Assembly (NCBI RefSeq): GCF_030814215.1
Contig: NZ_JAUSUT010000001.1
Location: forward strand, 6,262,001-6,326,000
Length of the DNA: 64,000 bases
From: Amycolatopsis thermophila
GTDB taxonomy: Bacteria; Actinomycetota; Actinomycetes; Mycobacteriales; Pseudonocardiaceae
Reading direction: 5' to 3'
Made by a program: the position numbers and the translations under genes. The notes below the pieces were generated by a model that was given only the letters and a program-made list of their open reading frames with translations, ran no database searches and was not told where the DNA came from. Numbering within the stretch: position 1 is the first letter of the stretch; every line of letters starts with the position of its first letter. Positions 43,647-52,423 of the stretch are shown one piece after another.

Positions 43647-45503
43647 CTAGAGCACGAGGTCCTCGGGCCTGCCGACCTCCTTGGCGATCGTCGTCGTGGT
43701 TTCCCGCTGCCCCAAGGGATCGGCGTCGGTCAGCGCTCCGAACGACAGCCCGGTCAGCCCTTCGATGCGGCGCACCGGCACCTGGAACGTCCGGTAGGCG
43801 CCGTAGTCGAACTCGGCGGGCGCGACCTCCAGGCCCTGCAGCAACTGTTCCTGGCTGAGCAGGTAACCGGTGGCCGACAGGCTGCCGTCCCACCGGACCA
43901 TCGCCACGACCTTGAAGAACTGCCGCGGCAGCCGCACACCCCGGTACTGGTCGTCGTCGGCGGCCAGTACCGGGCCCGTGTAGACGTTGACGCGCAGGTC
44001 GCGGTTGTCGGCGTTCTCCAGGACGTAGTCCTCCAGCCCCGCCCACGTCGTCTTGTTCTGGTTGAAGTCCTCGTGCTGGGGCGTGCAGTTGGTGAAGTGG
44101 AACGTGTCGTCGTTGGCCGACTTCGCCACCTCCCGCGTCGCACCCCAGGCGGGATCGAGACGGCGGACGAGATGACCGCGGTCGAGCGGGTTGTCCGCAT
44201 ACACCTCCTCACCGGTCTGCTCCTCCTGCGGCACCCGCGGGTCGAACGACCAGTTGTCCGTCTCCCGGCGCAGTTTCGCGCTCGTCGTGCCGTCGATGTT
44301 GACAGCGGTGAAGAACGCGAGCCGCCGCTGCTTGTTCAGCACCACGCTGAAGTGGTGGTAGGGCAGCACGTACTTCGGTTCGGCGGCCGCCTGCCGGTTC
44401 ACCGCCGCCAGCGGCACGAGGTCCGGCGACAGCGCCGGCAGCGGGATGCGGTGCCCGGCCAGGAAATCCGGGTCGTAGCCGCCGCGGTCGGAGTAGTCCG
44501 GGTCGATGCGGATCGCCTCGGTCACCGGGGCGGCCGTCACCGGCGCGGGTTCACCGAACACCGCCGACAGCAGCGCCTGCTGCCCGGGAGGGAACGCGCG
44601 CGTCCGCAGCGCCGCCGCGAGACGGCTGACCCGCACCCCCTCGTTGACGACGCCGCCCAGCTCACCCTGCTGCGGCGCCGGGACACTCGCGTGGTGCAGC
44701 GCGACGATCTCCCACTGGTCGTTGAAGACCGGCGAGCCCGACGACCCCGGTTCGGTGTCGGTCTCGTAGTGCAGGAAGAGCTCCAGCACGTCGACGATCC
44801 GGTTCTCCCGCAACGCGATCTGCTTCCGCTCCCCGCCGGGGTGCTGCACGATCGTCACGAAATCACCGACGATCGCCTTGCCCTCGGCCTCGACGAGCCG
44901 GTTGAACCCGAACACCGCCAGATCCGCCGCCGTGGCCCGCACCGCGACGAGCGCGAAATCGAGCCCCGGGTCCGCCGCGAAGAAACGGCCCGGGTCGAGC
45001 GCGAACAGCTTCACCGGCAGCGGCAGGCCGTCCGCGCCGTCCTGGTAGTCGAACTCGACGACGCTGGACGCCGCGACGGCCGGGTCGCCGAGCACGTGGT
45101 GGTTGGTGAGCAACAGTTCCGGCGACACCAGCGAACCGGTGCCGTAGCCCTGGAGACGGCCGCGGTCGTCGCGGATCGAGACGCGGCCCACCGCCTTCGC
45201 CGCGCGCACCCCGCCCTCCAGGTAGCCCACGCCGAGCAGGTCGTCGGTGCGGATGATCCGCTCCAGCACGGTGCCCGCGTCCCGCAGGGCGTCCTCCTCA
45301 CCCCGCGCGATGGCCACCGGGCTGACCGGCCGCACGTCCGGTCGGGTGCGGCTGAGCCGGTCGATGCGGGTCGCGACCCGGCCGGGGTCGTCGGCACGCG
45401 CGATCCCCCACGGCTCGGCGAGGAGAGCGATCTTGCGGTGCCGCTCGTCCTCGCGTTCGTGCACGCGTTTCTCGACCGCGTCGCGGTGCGGCAGGGACGT
45501 CAT
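43647..45503 (-). CDS. Trypsin-like serine protease fused to NUC1 DNA/RNA endonuclease
   Basis: 618 aa. N-terminal helical/charged segment (1-95), then a V8/trypsin-like protease: His136 (TNHHVLGD), Asp182 (GLDFALVAV), Ser255 (EPGSSGSPVF). After a linker (about 300-370) comes a non-specific endonuclease domain with catalytic His444 in NPLDRGHLVRR and the Mg-binding region FTNCTPQHEDFNQNKTTWAGLE. No signal peptide, so cytoplasmic. ATG 45503 lies 1 nt after the stop of the papain-like gene, so the two are co-translated. Two hydrolytic effectors in one chain suggest a conflict or regulated-killing role (inference). Confidence 0.88.
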   Translation of the reverse strand: MTSLPHRDAVEKRVHEREDERHRKIALLAEPWGIARADDPGRVATRIDRLSRTRPDVRPVSPVAIARGEEDALRDAGTVLERIIRTDDLLGVGYLEGGVRAAKAVGRVSIRDDRGRLQGYGTGSLVSPELLLTNHHVLGDPAVAASSVVEFDYQDGADGLPLPVKLFALDPGRFFAADPGLDFALVAVRATAADLAVFGFNRLVEAEGKAIVGDFVTIVQHPGGERKQIALRENRIVDVLELFLHYETDTEPGSSGSPVFNDQWEIVALHHASVPAPQQGELGGVVNEGVRVSRLAAALRTRAFPPGQQALLSAVFGEPAPVTAAPVTEAIRIDPDYSDRGGYDPDFLAGHRIPLPALSPDLVPLAAVNRQAAAEPKYVLPYHHFSVVLNKQRRLAFFTAVNIDGTTSAKLRRETDNWSFDPRVPQEEQTGEEVYADNPLDRGHLVRRLDPAWGATREVAKSANDDTFHFTNCTPQHEDFNQNKTTWAGLEDYVLENADNRDLRVNVYTGPVLAADDDQYRGVRLPRQFFKVVAMVRWDGSLSATGYLLSQEQLLQGLEVAPAEFDYGAYRTFQVPVRRIEGLTGLSFGALTDADPLGQRETTTTIAKEVGRPEDLVL

Positions 45504-45504
45504 G

Positions 45505-46275
45505 TCAGCGGTCCGTCGGGATCGCGACTTCGCCGTCCTCACCGATGAGCCGGTCCAGGACGGCGTCGGGCAGCCACACCCGGTGCGGGTAGTTCTCGCC
45601 CCACGAGTTGAGGATCGGCACCGCGTTCAGCTCGTCGGCGCGACTGTTGCCCAGCACCTGGTGCACCTCCGCGGCCGAGGTGGCCCAGCGGAAGGCGAGG
45701 ATGCCGTCCGCCGCGTCCGGCTGGTAGGCCGCACGCTCGCTGACCGTGTCGTCGGCGTAGGCCGGATCCCAGTCGACGTGACCGGCCGCGACCAGCACCT
45801 CCGCGGCGGCGCGCACCGAGGTGCCCCCGCCGTCACCCGGATTGGTCTGCGGCCACCCGTCGCGTTCCTTCGCGCGGTCCCACAACCACCGCGCCGTGTA
45901 CAGGCCCTTGTTCAGCAAGGTCATGCAGCGCGACCAGCCGAAACCGACGCACGCGCCCTCGTGGCCCTGGTTGTAGAAGTGGTACCAGTCCTGCTGGTCC
46001 GGTTCCCCGCCCGGCTCGAGACACACGCAGTGACCACCGCGGATCCGCCCGAGGTCCCCGCCCGCGCCGACGACCATCTCACCGGACCGCTCGTCGCGCT
46101 CGGGCCCGTCGAACGCCTCGTACCAGTTGACGCCGATCACCACGGGCACGGCCGTCGGGCGGTCCGCCTCCGGTAGTGCGGTGATCGGGTAGCTCTCGAG
46201 ATGACTCCAGTCGTCCGGGATGTAGCGGCCGAGCCGCCCGTCCAAGGGGTCGCTGCCGATGGGGCGATAACGCAT
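45505..46275 (-). CDS. Papain-like cysteine protease-related protein
   Basis: 256 aa from ATG 46275 with GGGAG upstream. The papain-type Cys motif NQGHEGACVGFG (Cys109) and the Asn motif ILNSWGENYPHRVWLP (Asn223) are clear. A His motif GGHCVCLEP (His82) precedes the Cys, whereas papain has Cys-His-Asn order; either the His is supplied elsewhere (for example VHQVL, His205) or the domain is rearranged. No signal peptide. First gene of a two-gene unit with the protease-nuclease fusion. Confidence 0.65.
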   Translation of the reverse strand: MRYRPIGSDPLDGRLGRYIPDDWSHLESYPITALPEADRPTAVPVVIGVNWYEAFDGPERDERSGEMVVGAGGDLGRIRGGHCVCLEPGGEPDQQDWYHFYNQGHEGACVGFGWSRCMTLLNKGLYTARWLWDRAKERDGWPQTNPGDGGGTSVRAAAEVLVAAGHVDWDPAYADDTVSERAAYQPDAADGILAFRWATSAAEVHQVLGNSRADELNAVPILNSWGENYPHRVWLPDAVLDRLIGEDGEVAIPTDR

Positions 46276-46385
46276 GATCACTCCCGCGGTGGGTCCGGAG
46301 GGCCTCGCCGTGGAAGTCGCCACCGCGGCGCGGAAGTTACTTGATCCTCCGCCGCCCGGCCGAGGGCCGCTGTTAGGCTGCGCGC

Positions 46386-46844
46386 GTGCAGGAGGACGGG
46401 CCGGTCGTGGACATCTACACCGACGGCGCGTGCAGCGGAAACCCCGGCCCCGGCGGATGGGGCGCGGTGCTGCGATACGGACGCCACGAGAAGGAGATGT
46501 ACGGCGCCGAACCCGGCACCACGACCAACAACCGCATGGAACTGATGGCCACGATCCGCGCGCTGGAAGCCCTCACACGGCCCTCCGTGGTCCGCGTCTA
46601 CACCGATTCGAGCTACGTCCGCAACGGCGTCATGCAATGGATGCCCCGCTGGAAGACCAACGGATGGCAGACAGCCGCCCGCGAACCCGTGAAGAACGCC
46701 GACCTCTGGCAACGACTCGACGAAGCCATCGGACGGCACGAGGTCCAATGGCACTGGGTCAAGGGCCACGCCGGACACCCCGACAACGAACGCGCCGACC
46801 GGCTGGCCGTCCGCGGCGCCAAAGAAGCCGGGCAGCGGGGCTGA
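46386..46844 (+). CDS. rnhA: Ribonuclease HI
   Basis: 152 aa. Catalytic carboxylates: Asp in [18 protein letters not shown], Glu in [14 protein letters not shown], Asp in [11 protein letters not shown], Asp in [12 protein letters not shown]. Contains the [15 protein letters not shown] basic handle. Degrades RNA in RNA:DNA hybrids. GTG start at 46386. The gene is followed by a long 8-bp repeat array. Confidence 0.96.
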   Translation: MQEDGPVVDIYTDGACSGNPGPGGWGAVLRYGRHEKEMYGAEPGTTTNNRMELMATIRALEALTRPSVVRVYTDSSYVRNGVMQWMPRWKTNGWQTAAREPVKNADLWQRLDEAIGRHEVQWHWVKGHAGHPDNERADRLAVRGAKEAGQRG

Positions 46845-46865
46845 GGCGCGGACGAGGCACGAGAC

Positions 46866-47200
46866 CGCGCAGCGGCCGCAAGGCCGCCAGGCCGCAAGGC
46901 CGCCAGGCCGCAAGGCCGCCAGGCCGCCAGGCCGCAAGGCCGCCAGGCCGCCAGGCCGCAAGGCCGCCAGGCCGCCAGGCCGCAAGGCCGCGCAGCGGCC
47001 GCCAGGCCGCAAGGCCGCCAGGCCGCCAGGCCGCAAGGCCGCGCAGCGGCCGCCAGGCCGCAAGGCCGCAAGGCCGCAAGGCCGCAAGGCCGCAAGGCCG
47101 CAAGGCCGCAAGGCCGCAAGGCCGCAAGGCCGCAAGGCCGCAAGGCCGCAAGGCCGCAAGGCCGCAAGGCCGCAAGGCCGCAAGGCCGCAAGGCCGCAAG
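46866..47200 (+). repeat. 8-bp tandem repeat array (CAAGGCCG / CCAGGCCG)
   Basis: About 40 contiguous units of 8 bp. The 3' half is a nearly pure CAAGGCCG run; the 5' half mixes CAAGGCCG and CCAGGCCG and is interrupted by CGCGCAGCGG, which repeats every ~51 bp as a higher-order unit. As 8 is not a multiple of 3, every frame stays open and gives an 8-residue repeat, so the long frames here are artefacts. Each unit holds the palindrome GGCC; the strand can fold on itself. Confidence 0.92.
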
Positions 47201-47633
47201 GAGGCTGAGCCTGCGGGCGATGGGCCCCACAGGGCCGGGGCTCTGCAGCCCCGCAGCGGCCCGGCCCGCCAGTAGCCGCCGAGGCCACCCCTGCCGTTAC
47301 CCGGGGTCCGGCCGCGGCACCGGTGGCAGTAGTGCCCTCCCGTCTCGCCCCTCGGGCGCGGCGTGAGGCTGCTGGGCGCGAAGCGCCCGGAGATCCAGCG
47401 AACGCCCCGGGCCGGTGGCCGTCCCTCAGTGCGCCGCCTCTCGCGGCATGGCACCGGAGAGGCGGCGACCCGGATGTGGTCGGCCAGCCGCTGGTCCTTT
47501 TCGGACGGTTCCGCTCCGGCCGGTGGATTCCCTGGAGATTCCGGGAGAATGTGAAAATCGGGACTGGGCCGTTCGAGCGATTCCGGGAGAAACGGCCGCA
47601 ACCGATGGAGTGATCGGGCGATCATTCCGGCTC
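47201..47633. other. Intergenic region with hairpins and direct repeats
   Basis: No credible gene. A hairpin GCCGCCTCTC / GAGAGGCGGC at 47433-47466, and a 13-bp direct repeat GATTCCGGGAGAA at 47537-47549 and 47579-47591 (42 bp apart, four helical turns), which may be regulator sites for the next gene. Confidence 0.4.
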
Positions 47634-48281
47634 ATGGTGCGGACCATGAATGGCAAGACGCTCGCGTTCGGCGAGGACCGCCCCAAGCAGGGCCGGGCGG
47701 CGGCGGTCGCCGCGGTGGTGGTGGGGGCGCTGGCCGCCGGCGGGGCGGGCCTCACCTCGGGCGGGGGCGCCGCGGTGGATTCCGCGCCGTCTGTGCAGGG
47801 CAAGACCGCGAGCAAGGACGCGGCCCGCAAGGGGCAGCGGCAGCAGGCCTGGTCACGCCTCGGCCTGCGCGCGGTCAAGCAGACCGTCCGCGCCGAGCTG
47901 ACCTGCACCGCCCATGCCTACGGCGAGGTGCAGCGGTTCTTCGCCACGCACCCGTGCCGCAAACTGGACCGTCTCCTCCTCGCGCTCGGCGACACCCGCG
48001 GCAACACGGTCGTCCTCTCGATCGCGTGGGTGCGGATGCCCACCTCGGGCGCCGCGGCCGAGCTGAAGAACCTCGCCGACACCGACGGCACCGGCAACGT
48101 CGAGCCCCTCGCCGCCACCGCACTCGACCTCACCGGCGTGCGGTTCACCGGCGACCACTACGGCTCCCGGCGCAGCGGTTCCCTCGTCGTCATCGCCGAG
48201 GCCGCGCCGGCGGGCGGGCACCCGGACGCCGCCACGATGGACGACGCCGCCGAGGTGGCGGCCGAGTTCCCCCCGCCCTGA
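47634..48281 (+). CDS. Membrane-anchored protein of unknown function
   Basis: 215 aa from ATG 47634 (a second ATG is 4 codons later; no clear SD). One transmembrane segment AAAVAAVVVGALAAGGAG (about 22-40), then a Ser/Lys-rich linker and a soluble domain (about 75-215) with Cys in ELTCTAHAYGEVQ and HPCRKLDRLLLALGD, which may form a disulfide outside the cell. No family recognised. Confidence 0.6.
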   Translation: MVRTMNGKTLAFGEDRPKQGRAAAVAAVVVGALAAGGAGLTSGGGAAVDSAPSVQGKTASKDAARKGQRQQAWSRLGLRAVKQTVRAELTCTAHAYGEVQRFFATHPCRKLDRLLLALGDTRGNTVVLSIAWVRMPTSGAAAELKNLADTDGTGNVEPLAATALDLTGVRFTGDHYGSRRSGSLVVIAEAAPAGGHPDAATMDDAAEVAAEFPPP

Positions 48282-48287
48282 CACCGG

Positions 48288-48794
48288 TTACCGGCGCTCC
48301 AGGATCCCCCGCACGAAGGCCGCCTGCCCGGCGTGCTGCAGGTCGTCGGACAGCACGCTCACCAGCCGCACCCCGAGGGTCACCGGCGGGTCCCACGCCT
48401 CGTCGACCACCTCGTCCAGCTGGTCCTCGCGCAGGCCGCCCAGCCACGACACCGTCTGGTCGTGCACCGCGTCGTGGTGGCCGGTGAGCAGCTTGGCCTG
48501 CGCGCGCACCGCGGCGACGTCCTTCGGCCGGTGGCCGTAGCCCGTGGCGGAAGGCCGGAACGGCAGCCCGAACCGCTCGTGCCAGCCCTGCGCGGTCCAC
48601 ACCTGCGGCGTGCCGGCCAGGTCCGCGATGTGGTCGTCCTGCACGCGCGTCAGGTGCCACACCAGCCACGCGATCGAGTTGGCGCCCGGATCCAGCCGCT
48701 CGGCCAGCTGGTCCTCGCTGAGCCCGTCGACGGCCTCGTGCACGACCTCCTGGATGCGGCCGAACCCGTCGATCACCAAGTCCGCAACAGTCAT
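48288..48794 (-). CDS. DinB/DUF664 family protein, mycothiol S-transferase-like
   Basis: 168 aa four-helix DinB fold. Metal-binding His triad suggested by WHLTRVQDDHIADL (two His) and LQHAGQAAFVRGIL. In actinobacteria this group includes mycothiol transferases that conjugate electrophiles. ATG 48794 with GGGGG upstream; GTG 48803 is the alternative. Convergent with the gene ending at 48281. Confidence 0.85.
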   Translation of the reverse strand: MTVADLVIDGFGRIQEVVHEAVDGLSEDQLAERLDPGANSIAWLVWHLTRVQDDHIADLAGTPQVWTAQGWHERFGLPFRPSATGYGHRPKDVAAVRAQAKLLTGHHDAVHDQTVSWLGGLREDQLDEVVDEAWDPPVTLGVRLVSVLSDDLQHAGQAAFVRGILERR

Positions 48795-48804
48795 GTCCCC
48801 CACG

Positions 48805-49551
48805 CTAGCGGCGTTCGATCAGTCCCGCCGCGACCAGTTGCACCGTCACCAGCACGGCGACGGCCTCCGCCGCCAGCAGGCCCACCAGGACCAGCACCTG
48901 CGTCACCCCGGCCTGCACCGGGCTCGCGCCGCCCAGCAGCACGCCGACGTAGGCGCCGGGCAGCGTCACCAGGCCGACCGTGCGGGTCTGGTCCAGCGCG
49001 GGGATCAGGGCCTGGCCTGCGCTGGGCCGGCAGATCTCCAGCGCCGCCGCCCGGCGCAGGAACCCCAGCGCGAGCGCGGCCTCGTACTCGCCGTGCCGGG
49101 CGGTCAGCTCGTCGAGCGCGCGCCGCGCCGCCTGGGAGGTGGCCGTCATGGTGCCGCCGATGACGATCCCGGCGACCGGCACGACCGCCACCGGCTTCAG
49201 CGGTACGACGCCGAGCCCGAGGACCAGCACGAGCACCGGCAGGACCCCGGACGCCAGCGCGACCGCGATCCACGGCAGCCCCGCCAGGGGGGCGCCGATC
49301 CGCCGGGACGCGGTGAACGCGGCGATGGTGAACATCAGCAGCACGAACAGACCGGTCCACCACCCCGACCGCAGCACCGCCGTGATCAGCAGCGACACCA
49401 CCGCCAGCTGGGCGACGGCCCGTCCCGCGGCCGCCGCGACCGCCCAGCCGGGCCCGAGCCCGCCGAGCCCCATGGCGAGAGCACCGACCGCGACGAGCAC
49501 CGCGAGGACGACGGCCAGCATCGGCCCGGCGTTCAGGGTCGCTCCGCTCAC
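48805..49551 (-). CDS. FetB/UPF0014 family ABC permease
   Basis: 248 aa, about seven membrane segments; GTMTATSQAARRALDELTAR and LIPALDQTRTVGLVTLPGAYVGVLLGGASP are the FetB signatures (E. coli FetAB exports iron). No FetA-type ATPase gene is adjacent, so it must use a distant one. GTG 49551. 10 bp upstream of the DinB gene. Confidence 0.85.
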   Translation of the reverse strand: MSGATLNAGPMLAVVLAVLVAVGALAMGLGGLGPGWAVAAAAGRAVAQLAVVSLLITAVLRSGWWTGLFVLLMFTIAAFTASRRIGAPLAGLPWIAVALASGVLPVLVLVLGLGVVPLKPVAVVPVAGIVIGGTMTATSQAARRALDELTARHGEYEAALALGFLRRAAALEICRPSAGQALIPALDQTRTVGLVTLPGAYVGVLLGGASPVQAGVTQVLVLVGLLAAEAVAVLVTVQLVAAGLIERR

Positions 49552-49578
49552 GCGGACGATCCTGCCTCAGGACCGGCG

Positions 49579-50073
49579 TCAGGGCAGGGACTTCGAGCAG
49601 CGGACCATGCCCTGCGGCGTGGACACCGACCGCTCGCTGACCACCACACCGTCGACCGTGATCCGGCAGATGAGCGTGCCGCCGCCGGCGTTCTGCGCGG
49701 ACAGGCTGAAGTACTGCTCGCCGCCCCGCGGCCCGGTGCGCGTCAACGACACCGACCACGGCGTGCCGGCGTCGAGCACCTGGGCGATGTCGGAGCCCTG
49801 CGCGACGTAGGTGACGTTGAGCGCCCCGGCTCCCCCGGTCAGCTCGTAGGTGACCGCGTGGGACACCTGCGGCACCGCCGCGACCGGCGCCTCGACGGGC
49901 GCCCCGGCCCCGCTCAGGGAGCCCACTGCCGGGTCGGTGCCCCGCGCGCCGGCGATGAGCATCGAGGTCAGCCCCACCGTGAGCAGCACTCCGAGGCCCG
50001 CGAACACCGCCAGCGAACTGGACAGCGGCCGCCGCGGACCCCGGCCCGGGGCCACCGTGGGAACAACACCCAT
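49579..50073 (-). CDS. MmpS family membrane protein
   Basis: 164 aa. One N-terminal TM segment (about 20-42), then the MmpS beta-sandwich (HAVTYELTGGAGALNVTYV; WSVSLTRT; LICRITVDGVVVSERS). MmpS proteins assist MmpL/RND exporters in actinobacteria; no mmpL is adjacent. Confidence 0.8.
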   Translation of the reverse strand: MGVVPTVAPGRGPRRPLSSSLAVFAGLGVLLTVGLTSMLIAGARGTDPAVGSLSGAGAPVEAPVAAVPQVSHAVTYELTGGAGALNVTYVAQGSDIAQVLDAGTPWSVSLTRTGPRGGEQYFSLSAQNAGGGTLICRITVDGVVVSERSVSTPQGMVRCSKSLP

Positions 50074-50218
50074 GGCGTCGTCTTCTCCCGACTCACCGCG
50101 CTTCCGTCGAGCGCGTCAACCATTCCTCGCGAGACGAGCGCCAATCGTTACCTTCCGGGAACATTACCGCCCGCTTTTCACCCGACCGGGGTAGTAGGGC
50201 GTCGATGACCTGCGGTTT

Positions 50219-50923
50219 CTACTCGCTGGCGTCATCGATGTCACCGGTTTCGACCGCCAGGATCCCGGGCTGGTCGGCGAGCCGGGCGAGCAGGTCGGTG
50301 ACGCCGCGCGGCCCGAGCAGCCGCATCCGCAGATCGATCACCCGGTCCTCGTCGCGGCGGGCGGTCAGCGCCTGCTCCACCGAGTACCCGGAGCGGGTCG
50401 CCAGTTCGAGGATGCGCCGCAAGGCGCCCTCGCCGTCGCGGTAGGCCAGGCGCACCGTGGTGGTCGCCGCGGTCCGGCGGGTCAGCAGCCGCACCAGTGG
50501 CGGGTAGCCGTAGACGACCAGGAAGTGCGCCGCGGTGACGACCAGCGCGAGCAGCGGCAGGCCGGCGGCGCACGCGCACCCGACCGCGACGCTCATCCAC
50601 ACCACCGCCGCGGTGGTCAGCCCGCGCACCACGTCGCGGCGGACGAAGATCAGACCGCCGCCGATGAACCCGATCCCGGACACGATCTGCGCCGCCACCC
50701 GTGACGGGTCGAGCACGATCCGCCCCTCGGCGAGGACGTCGGTGAAGCCGTACTTGCTCACCAGCAGGAACAGCGCCGCGCCCACCCCGACGAGGGTGTG
50801 GGTGCGCAGCCCGGCGCTCTTCTGCTTCAGCTCCCGTTCGAGGCCGATGAGCGAGCACAGCACGAGCGCGAGCACCAGCTCGCCGATCTGCTGCCAGCCC
50901 TGGCCGGAAGGTTCGGCAAACAT
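50219..50923 (-). CDS. MgtC/SapB family protein
   Basis: 234 aa. Four to five TM segments: LVLCSLIGLERELKQKSAGLRTH is the MgtC entry motif, then GIGFIGGGLIF. C-terminal ACT-like cytoplasmic domain (about 150-234). Linked to Mg2+ limitation and F-ATPase modulation in other bacteria. Confidence 0.9.
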   Translation of the reverse strand: MFAEPSGQGWQQIGELVLALVLCSLIGLERELKQKSAGLRTHTLVGVGAALFLLVSKYGFTDVLAEGRIVLDPSRVAAQIVSGIGFIGGGLIFVRRDVVRGLTTAAVVWMSVAVGCACAAGLPLLALVVTAAHFLVVYGYPPLVRLLTRRTAATTTVRLAYRDGEGALRRILELATRSGYSVEQALTARRDEDRVIDLRMRLLGPRGVTDLLARLADQPGILAVETGDIDDASE

Positions 50924-50932
50924 CCGGACAGG

Positions 50933-52423
50933 CTAGTGCTCGCTCGCCCGCTGACGCGCGGCCAGAAAGTGCGTTATGTCCTTTGTGGAGGGGTAGAGTT
51001 CCCGGTACCGCGCGTAGAACTCGTCATAGACCTCCACGGCGTCCGGATCCGGGCGGACCGTGCCGGCCACCGGGTTCCAGCGCTCGATGTCCGGGTCCGC
51101 GCCCACCGCCACCGCGGCCAGGTACGCGTCGCCCAACGCCGCGCCGATCGTCTCCGCCGGCACCTGCTGGTCGGAGCTCGTCACGTCGCTGACGATCTGC
51201 GTCCACAGCCCGCCCTGGGTGCCGCCGCCGACCGCGACCAGCCGTCCGGCCGCGCCGCCCGAGTCGCGCATCGCCTCCAGGTTGTGCCGCACCCCGTATG
51301 CGATGCCCTCCAGTGCCGCGCGGTAGATGTCGCCGATGCCATGCGCGGTGGTCAGCCCGGCGAGCACCCCGCGCGCGTCCGGGTCGAACAGCGGCGTCCG
51401 CTCCCCCGCGAAGTAGGGCAGCATCAGCAGGCCCCGGCTGCCGGCCGGGACCTTCGCCGCCTCGTCGACGAGTGCCGCGAAGTCGCCGCCGACCAGGCGG
51501 CGCAGCCAGTCGGTGATCGCGCCGGAGGTGGCCATCCCGGCGGCGAGCGAGTACGTGCCGGGGAACGCGCCGCACGTGGTCCACAGACCGGTGTGCGGTC
51601 GCGGGTCGGCGAGCACCTGGATCAGGAACATCGTCGTCCCGTACATCACCATCGTGTCGCCGGGCTCACTCACGCCCACGCTCGCGGCCTCGGCCCACGC
51701 GTCGACGGTGCCCGCGGTGACCGGAAGCCCCCGCGGCAGGCCGGTTTCCGCCGCGGCGGCCGCGCTGACGGTGCCGGCCACCTCGGTCGGCCAGATCAGG
51801 CGGGGCATCTCGACGCCGGGTGCGCACAGCGCAGCCCAGTCCGCGGCCCAGTCACCCGCCCGCAGGTCGTACATCGGATCGCACTGGCTGGCCGAGTGGT
51901 GGTCCAGGACGTACTCGCCGGTGAGCCGGTGCACCAGGTAGGAGCTGCACATCAGGAACAGCCGGGTGCGCTCGTACACCTCGGGCTCGTGCCGGGCCAG
52001 CCACCGCCACTTGGGCCCGACCGCCTGGGACGACAGCGCGGTACCGGCACGCTCCACAATGGCGTCCGCGCCGAGTTCCGCGGTCAGTTCCGCGATCTCG
52101 CGGGAGGCGCGGGTGTCCACCCCGTACAGGATGGCCGGGCGCAGCGGCGCGCCGCCGGCATCGGCGGGCAGCAGCACCGGGCCGATGCCGCTCACCGCGA
52201 GCGCGCCGAGTGTGCGGTCGCCTGCCGCCGCGACCAGCTCGCGGGTCAGCGCGAGGAAGTCGGCCCACCACACGGTTTCCGCGTCGTGCTCGACCCACCC
52301 GGGATGCGGGTAGGAGGTGTCGTGCGCGCGCGAGGCGCGCGCCACGATCTCGCCGTCACGGGTGACCAGGACGCCCTTGGAGCTGGACGTCCCGATGTCG
52401 ATGCCGAGCAGCAGATCAGCCAC
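50933..52423 (-). CDS. FGGY-family carbohydrate kinase (xylulokinase-like)
   Basis: 496 aa. N-terminal phosphate motif LLGIDIGTSSSKGVLV and C-terminal VAVGGGTQGGLWTQIVSDV. GTG start 52423 overlaps the isomerase stop by 8 nt. With the isomerase it would phosphorylate the ketose product. Substrate cannot be fixed from sequence; a xylulose/ribulose/fuculose-type ketose is likely. Confidence 0.88.
   Translation of the reverse strand: MADLLLGIDIGTSSSKGVLVTRDGEIVARASRAHDTSYPHPGWVEHDAETVWWADFLALTRELVAAAGDRTLGALAVSGIGPVLLPADAGGAPLRPAILYGVDTRASREIAELTAELGADAIVERAGTALSSQAVGPKWRWLARHEPEVYERTRLFLMCSSYLVHRLTGEYVLDHHSASQCDPMYDLRAGDWAADWAALCAPGVEMPRLIWPTEVAGTVSAAAAAETGLPRGLPVTAGTVDAWAEAASVGVSEPGDTMVMYGTTMFLIQVLADPRPHTGLWTTCGAFPGTYSLAAGMATSGAITDWLRRLVGGDFAALVDEAAKVPAGSRGLLMLPYFAGERTPLFDPDARGVLAGLTTAHGIGDIYRAALEGIAYGVRHNLEAMRDSGGAAGRLVAVGGGTQGGLWTQIVSDVTSSDQQVPAETIGAALGDAYLAAVAVGADPDIERWNPVAGTVRPDPDAVEVYDEFYARYRELYPSTKDITHFLAARQRASEH

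Noticed and set aside
47219..47374. A ~51-codon plus-strand frame after AAGGAGG at the end of the 8-bp array
   Set aside because: The SD-like site is 14 nt from the ATG and the product is low-complexity; the AAGGAGG arises from the repeat itself.
46274..47625. Long plus and minus frames through the CAAGGCCG array
   Set aside because: An 8-bp period keeps every frame open and gives only 8-residue periodic proteins; not evidence for coding.
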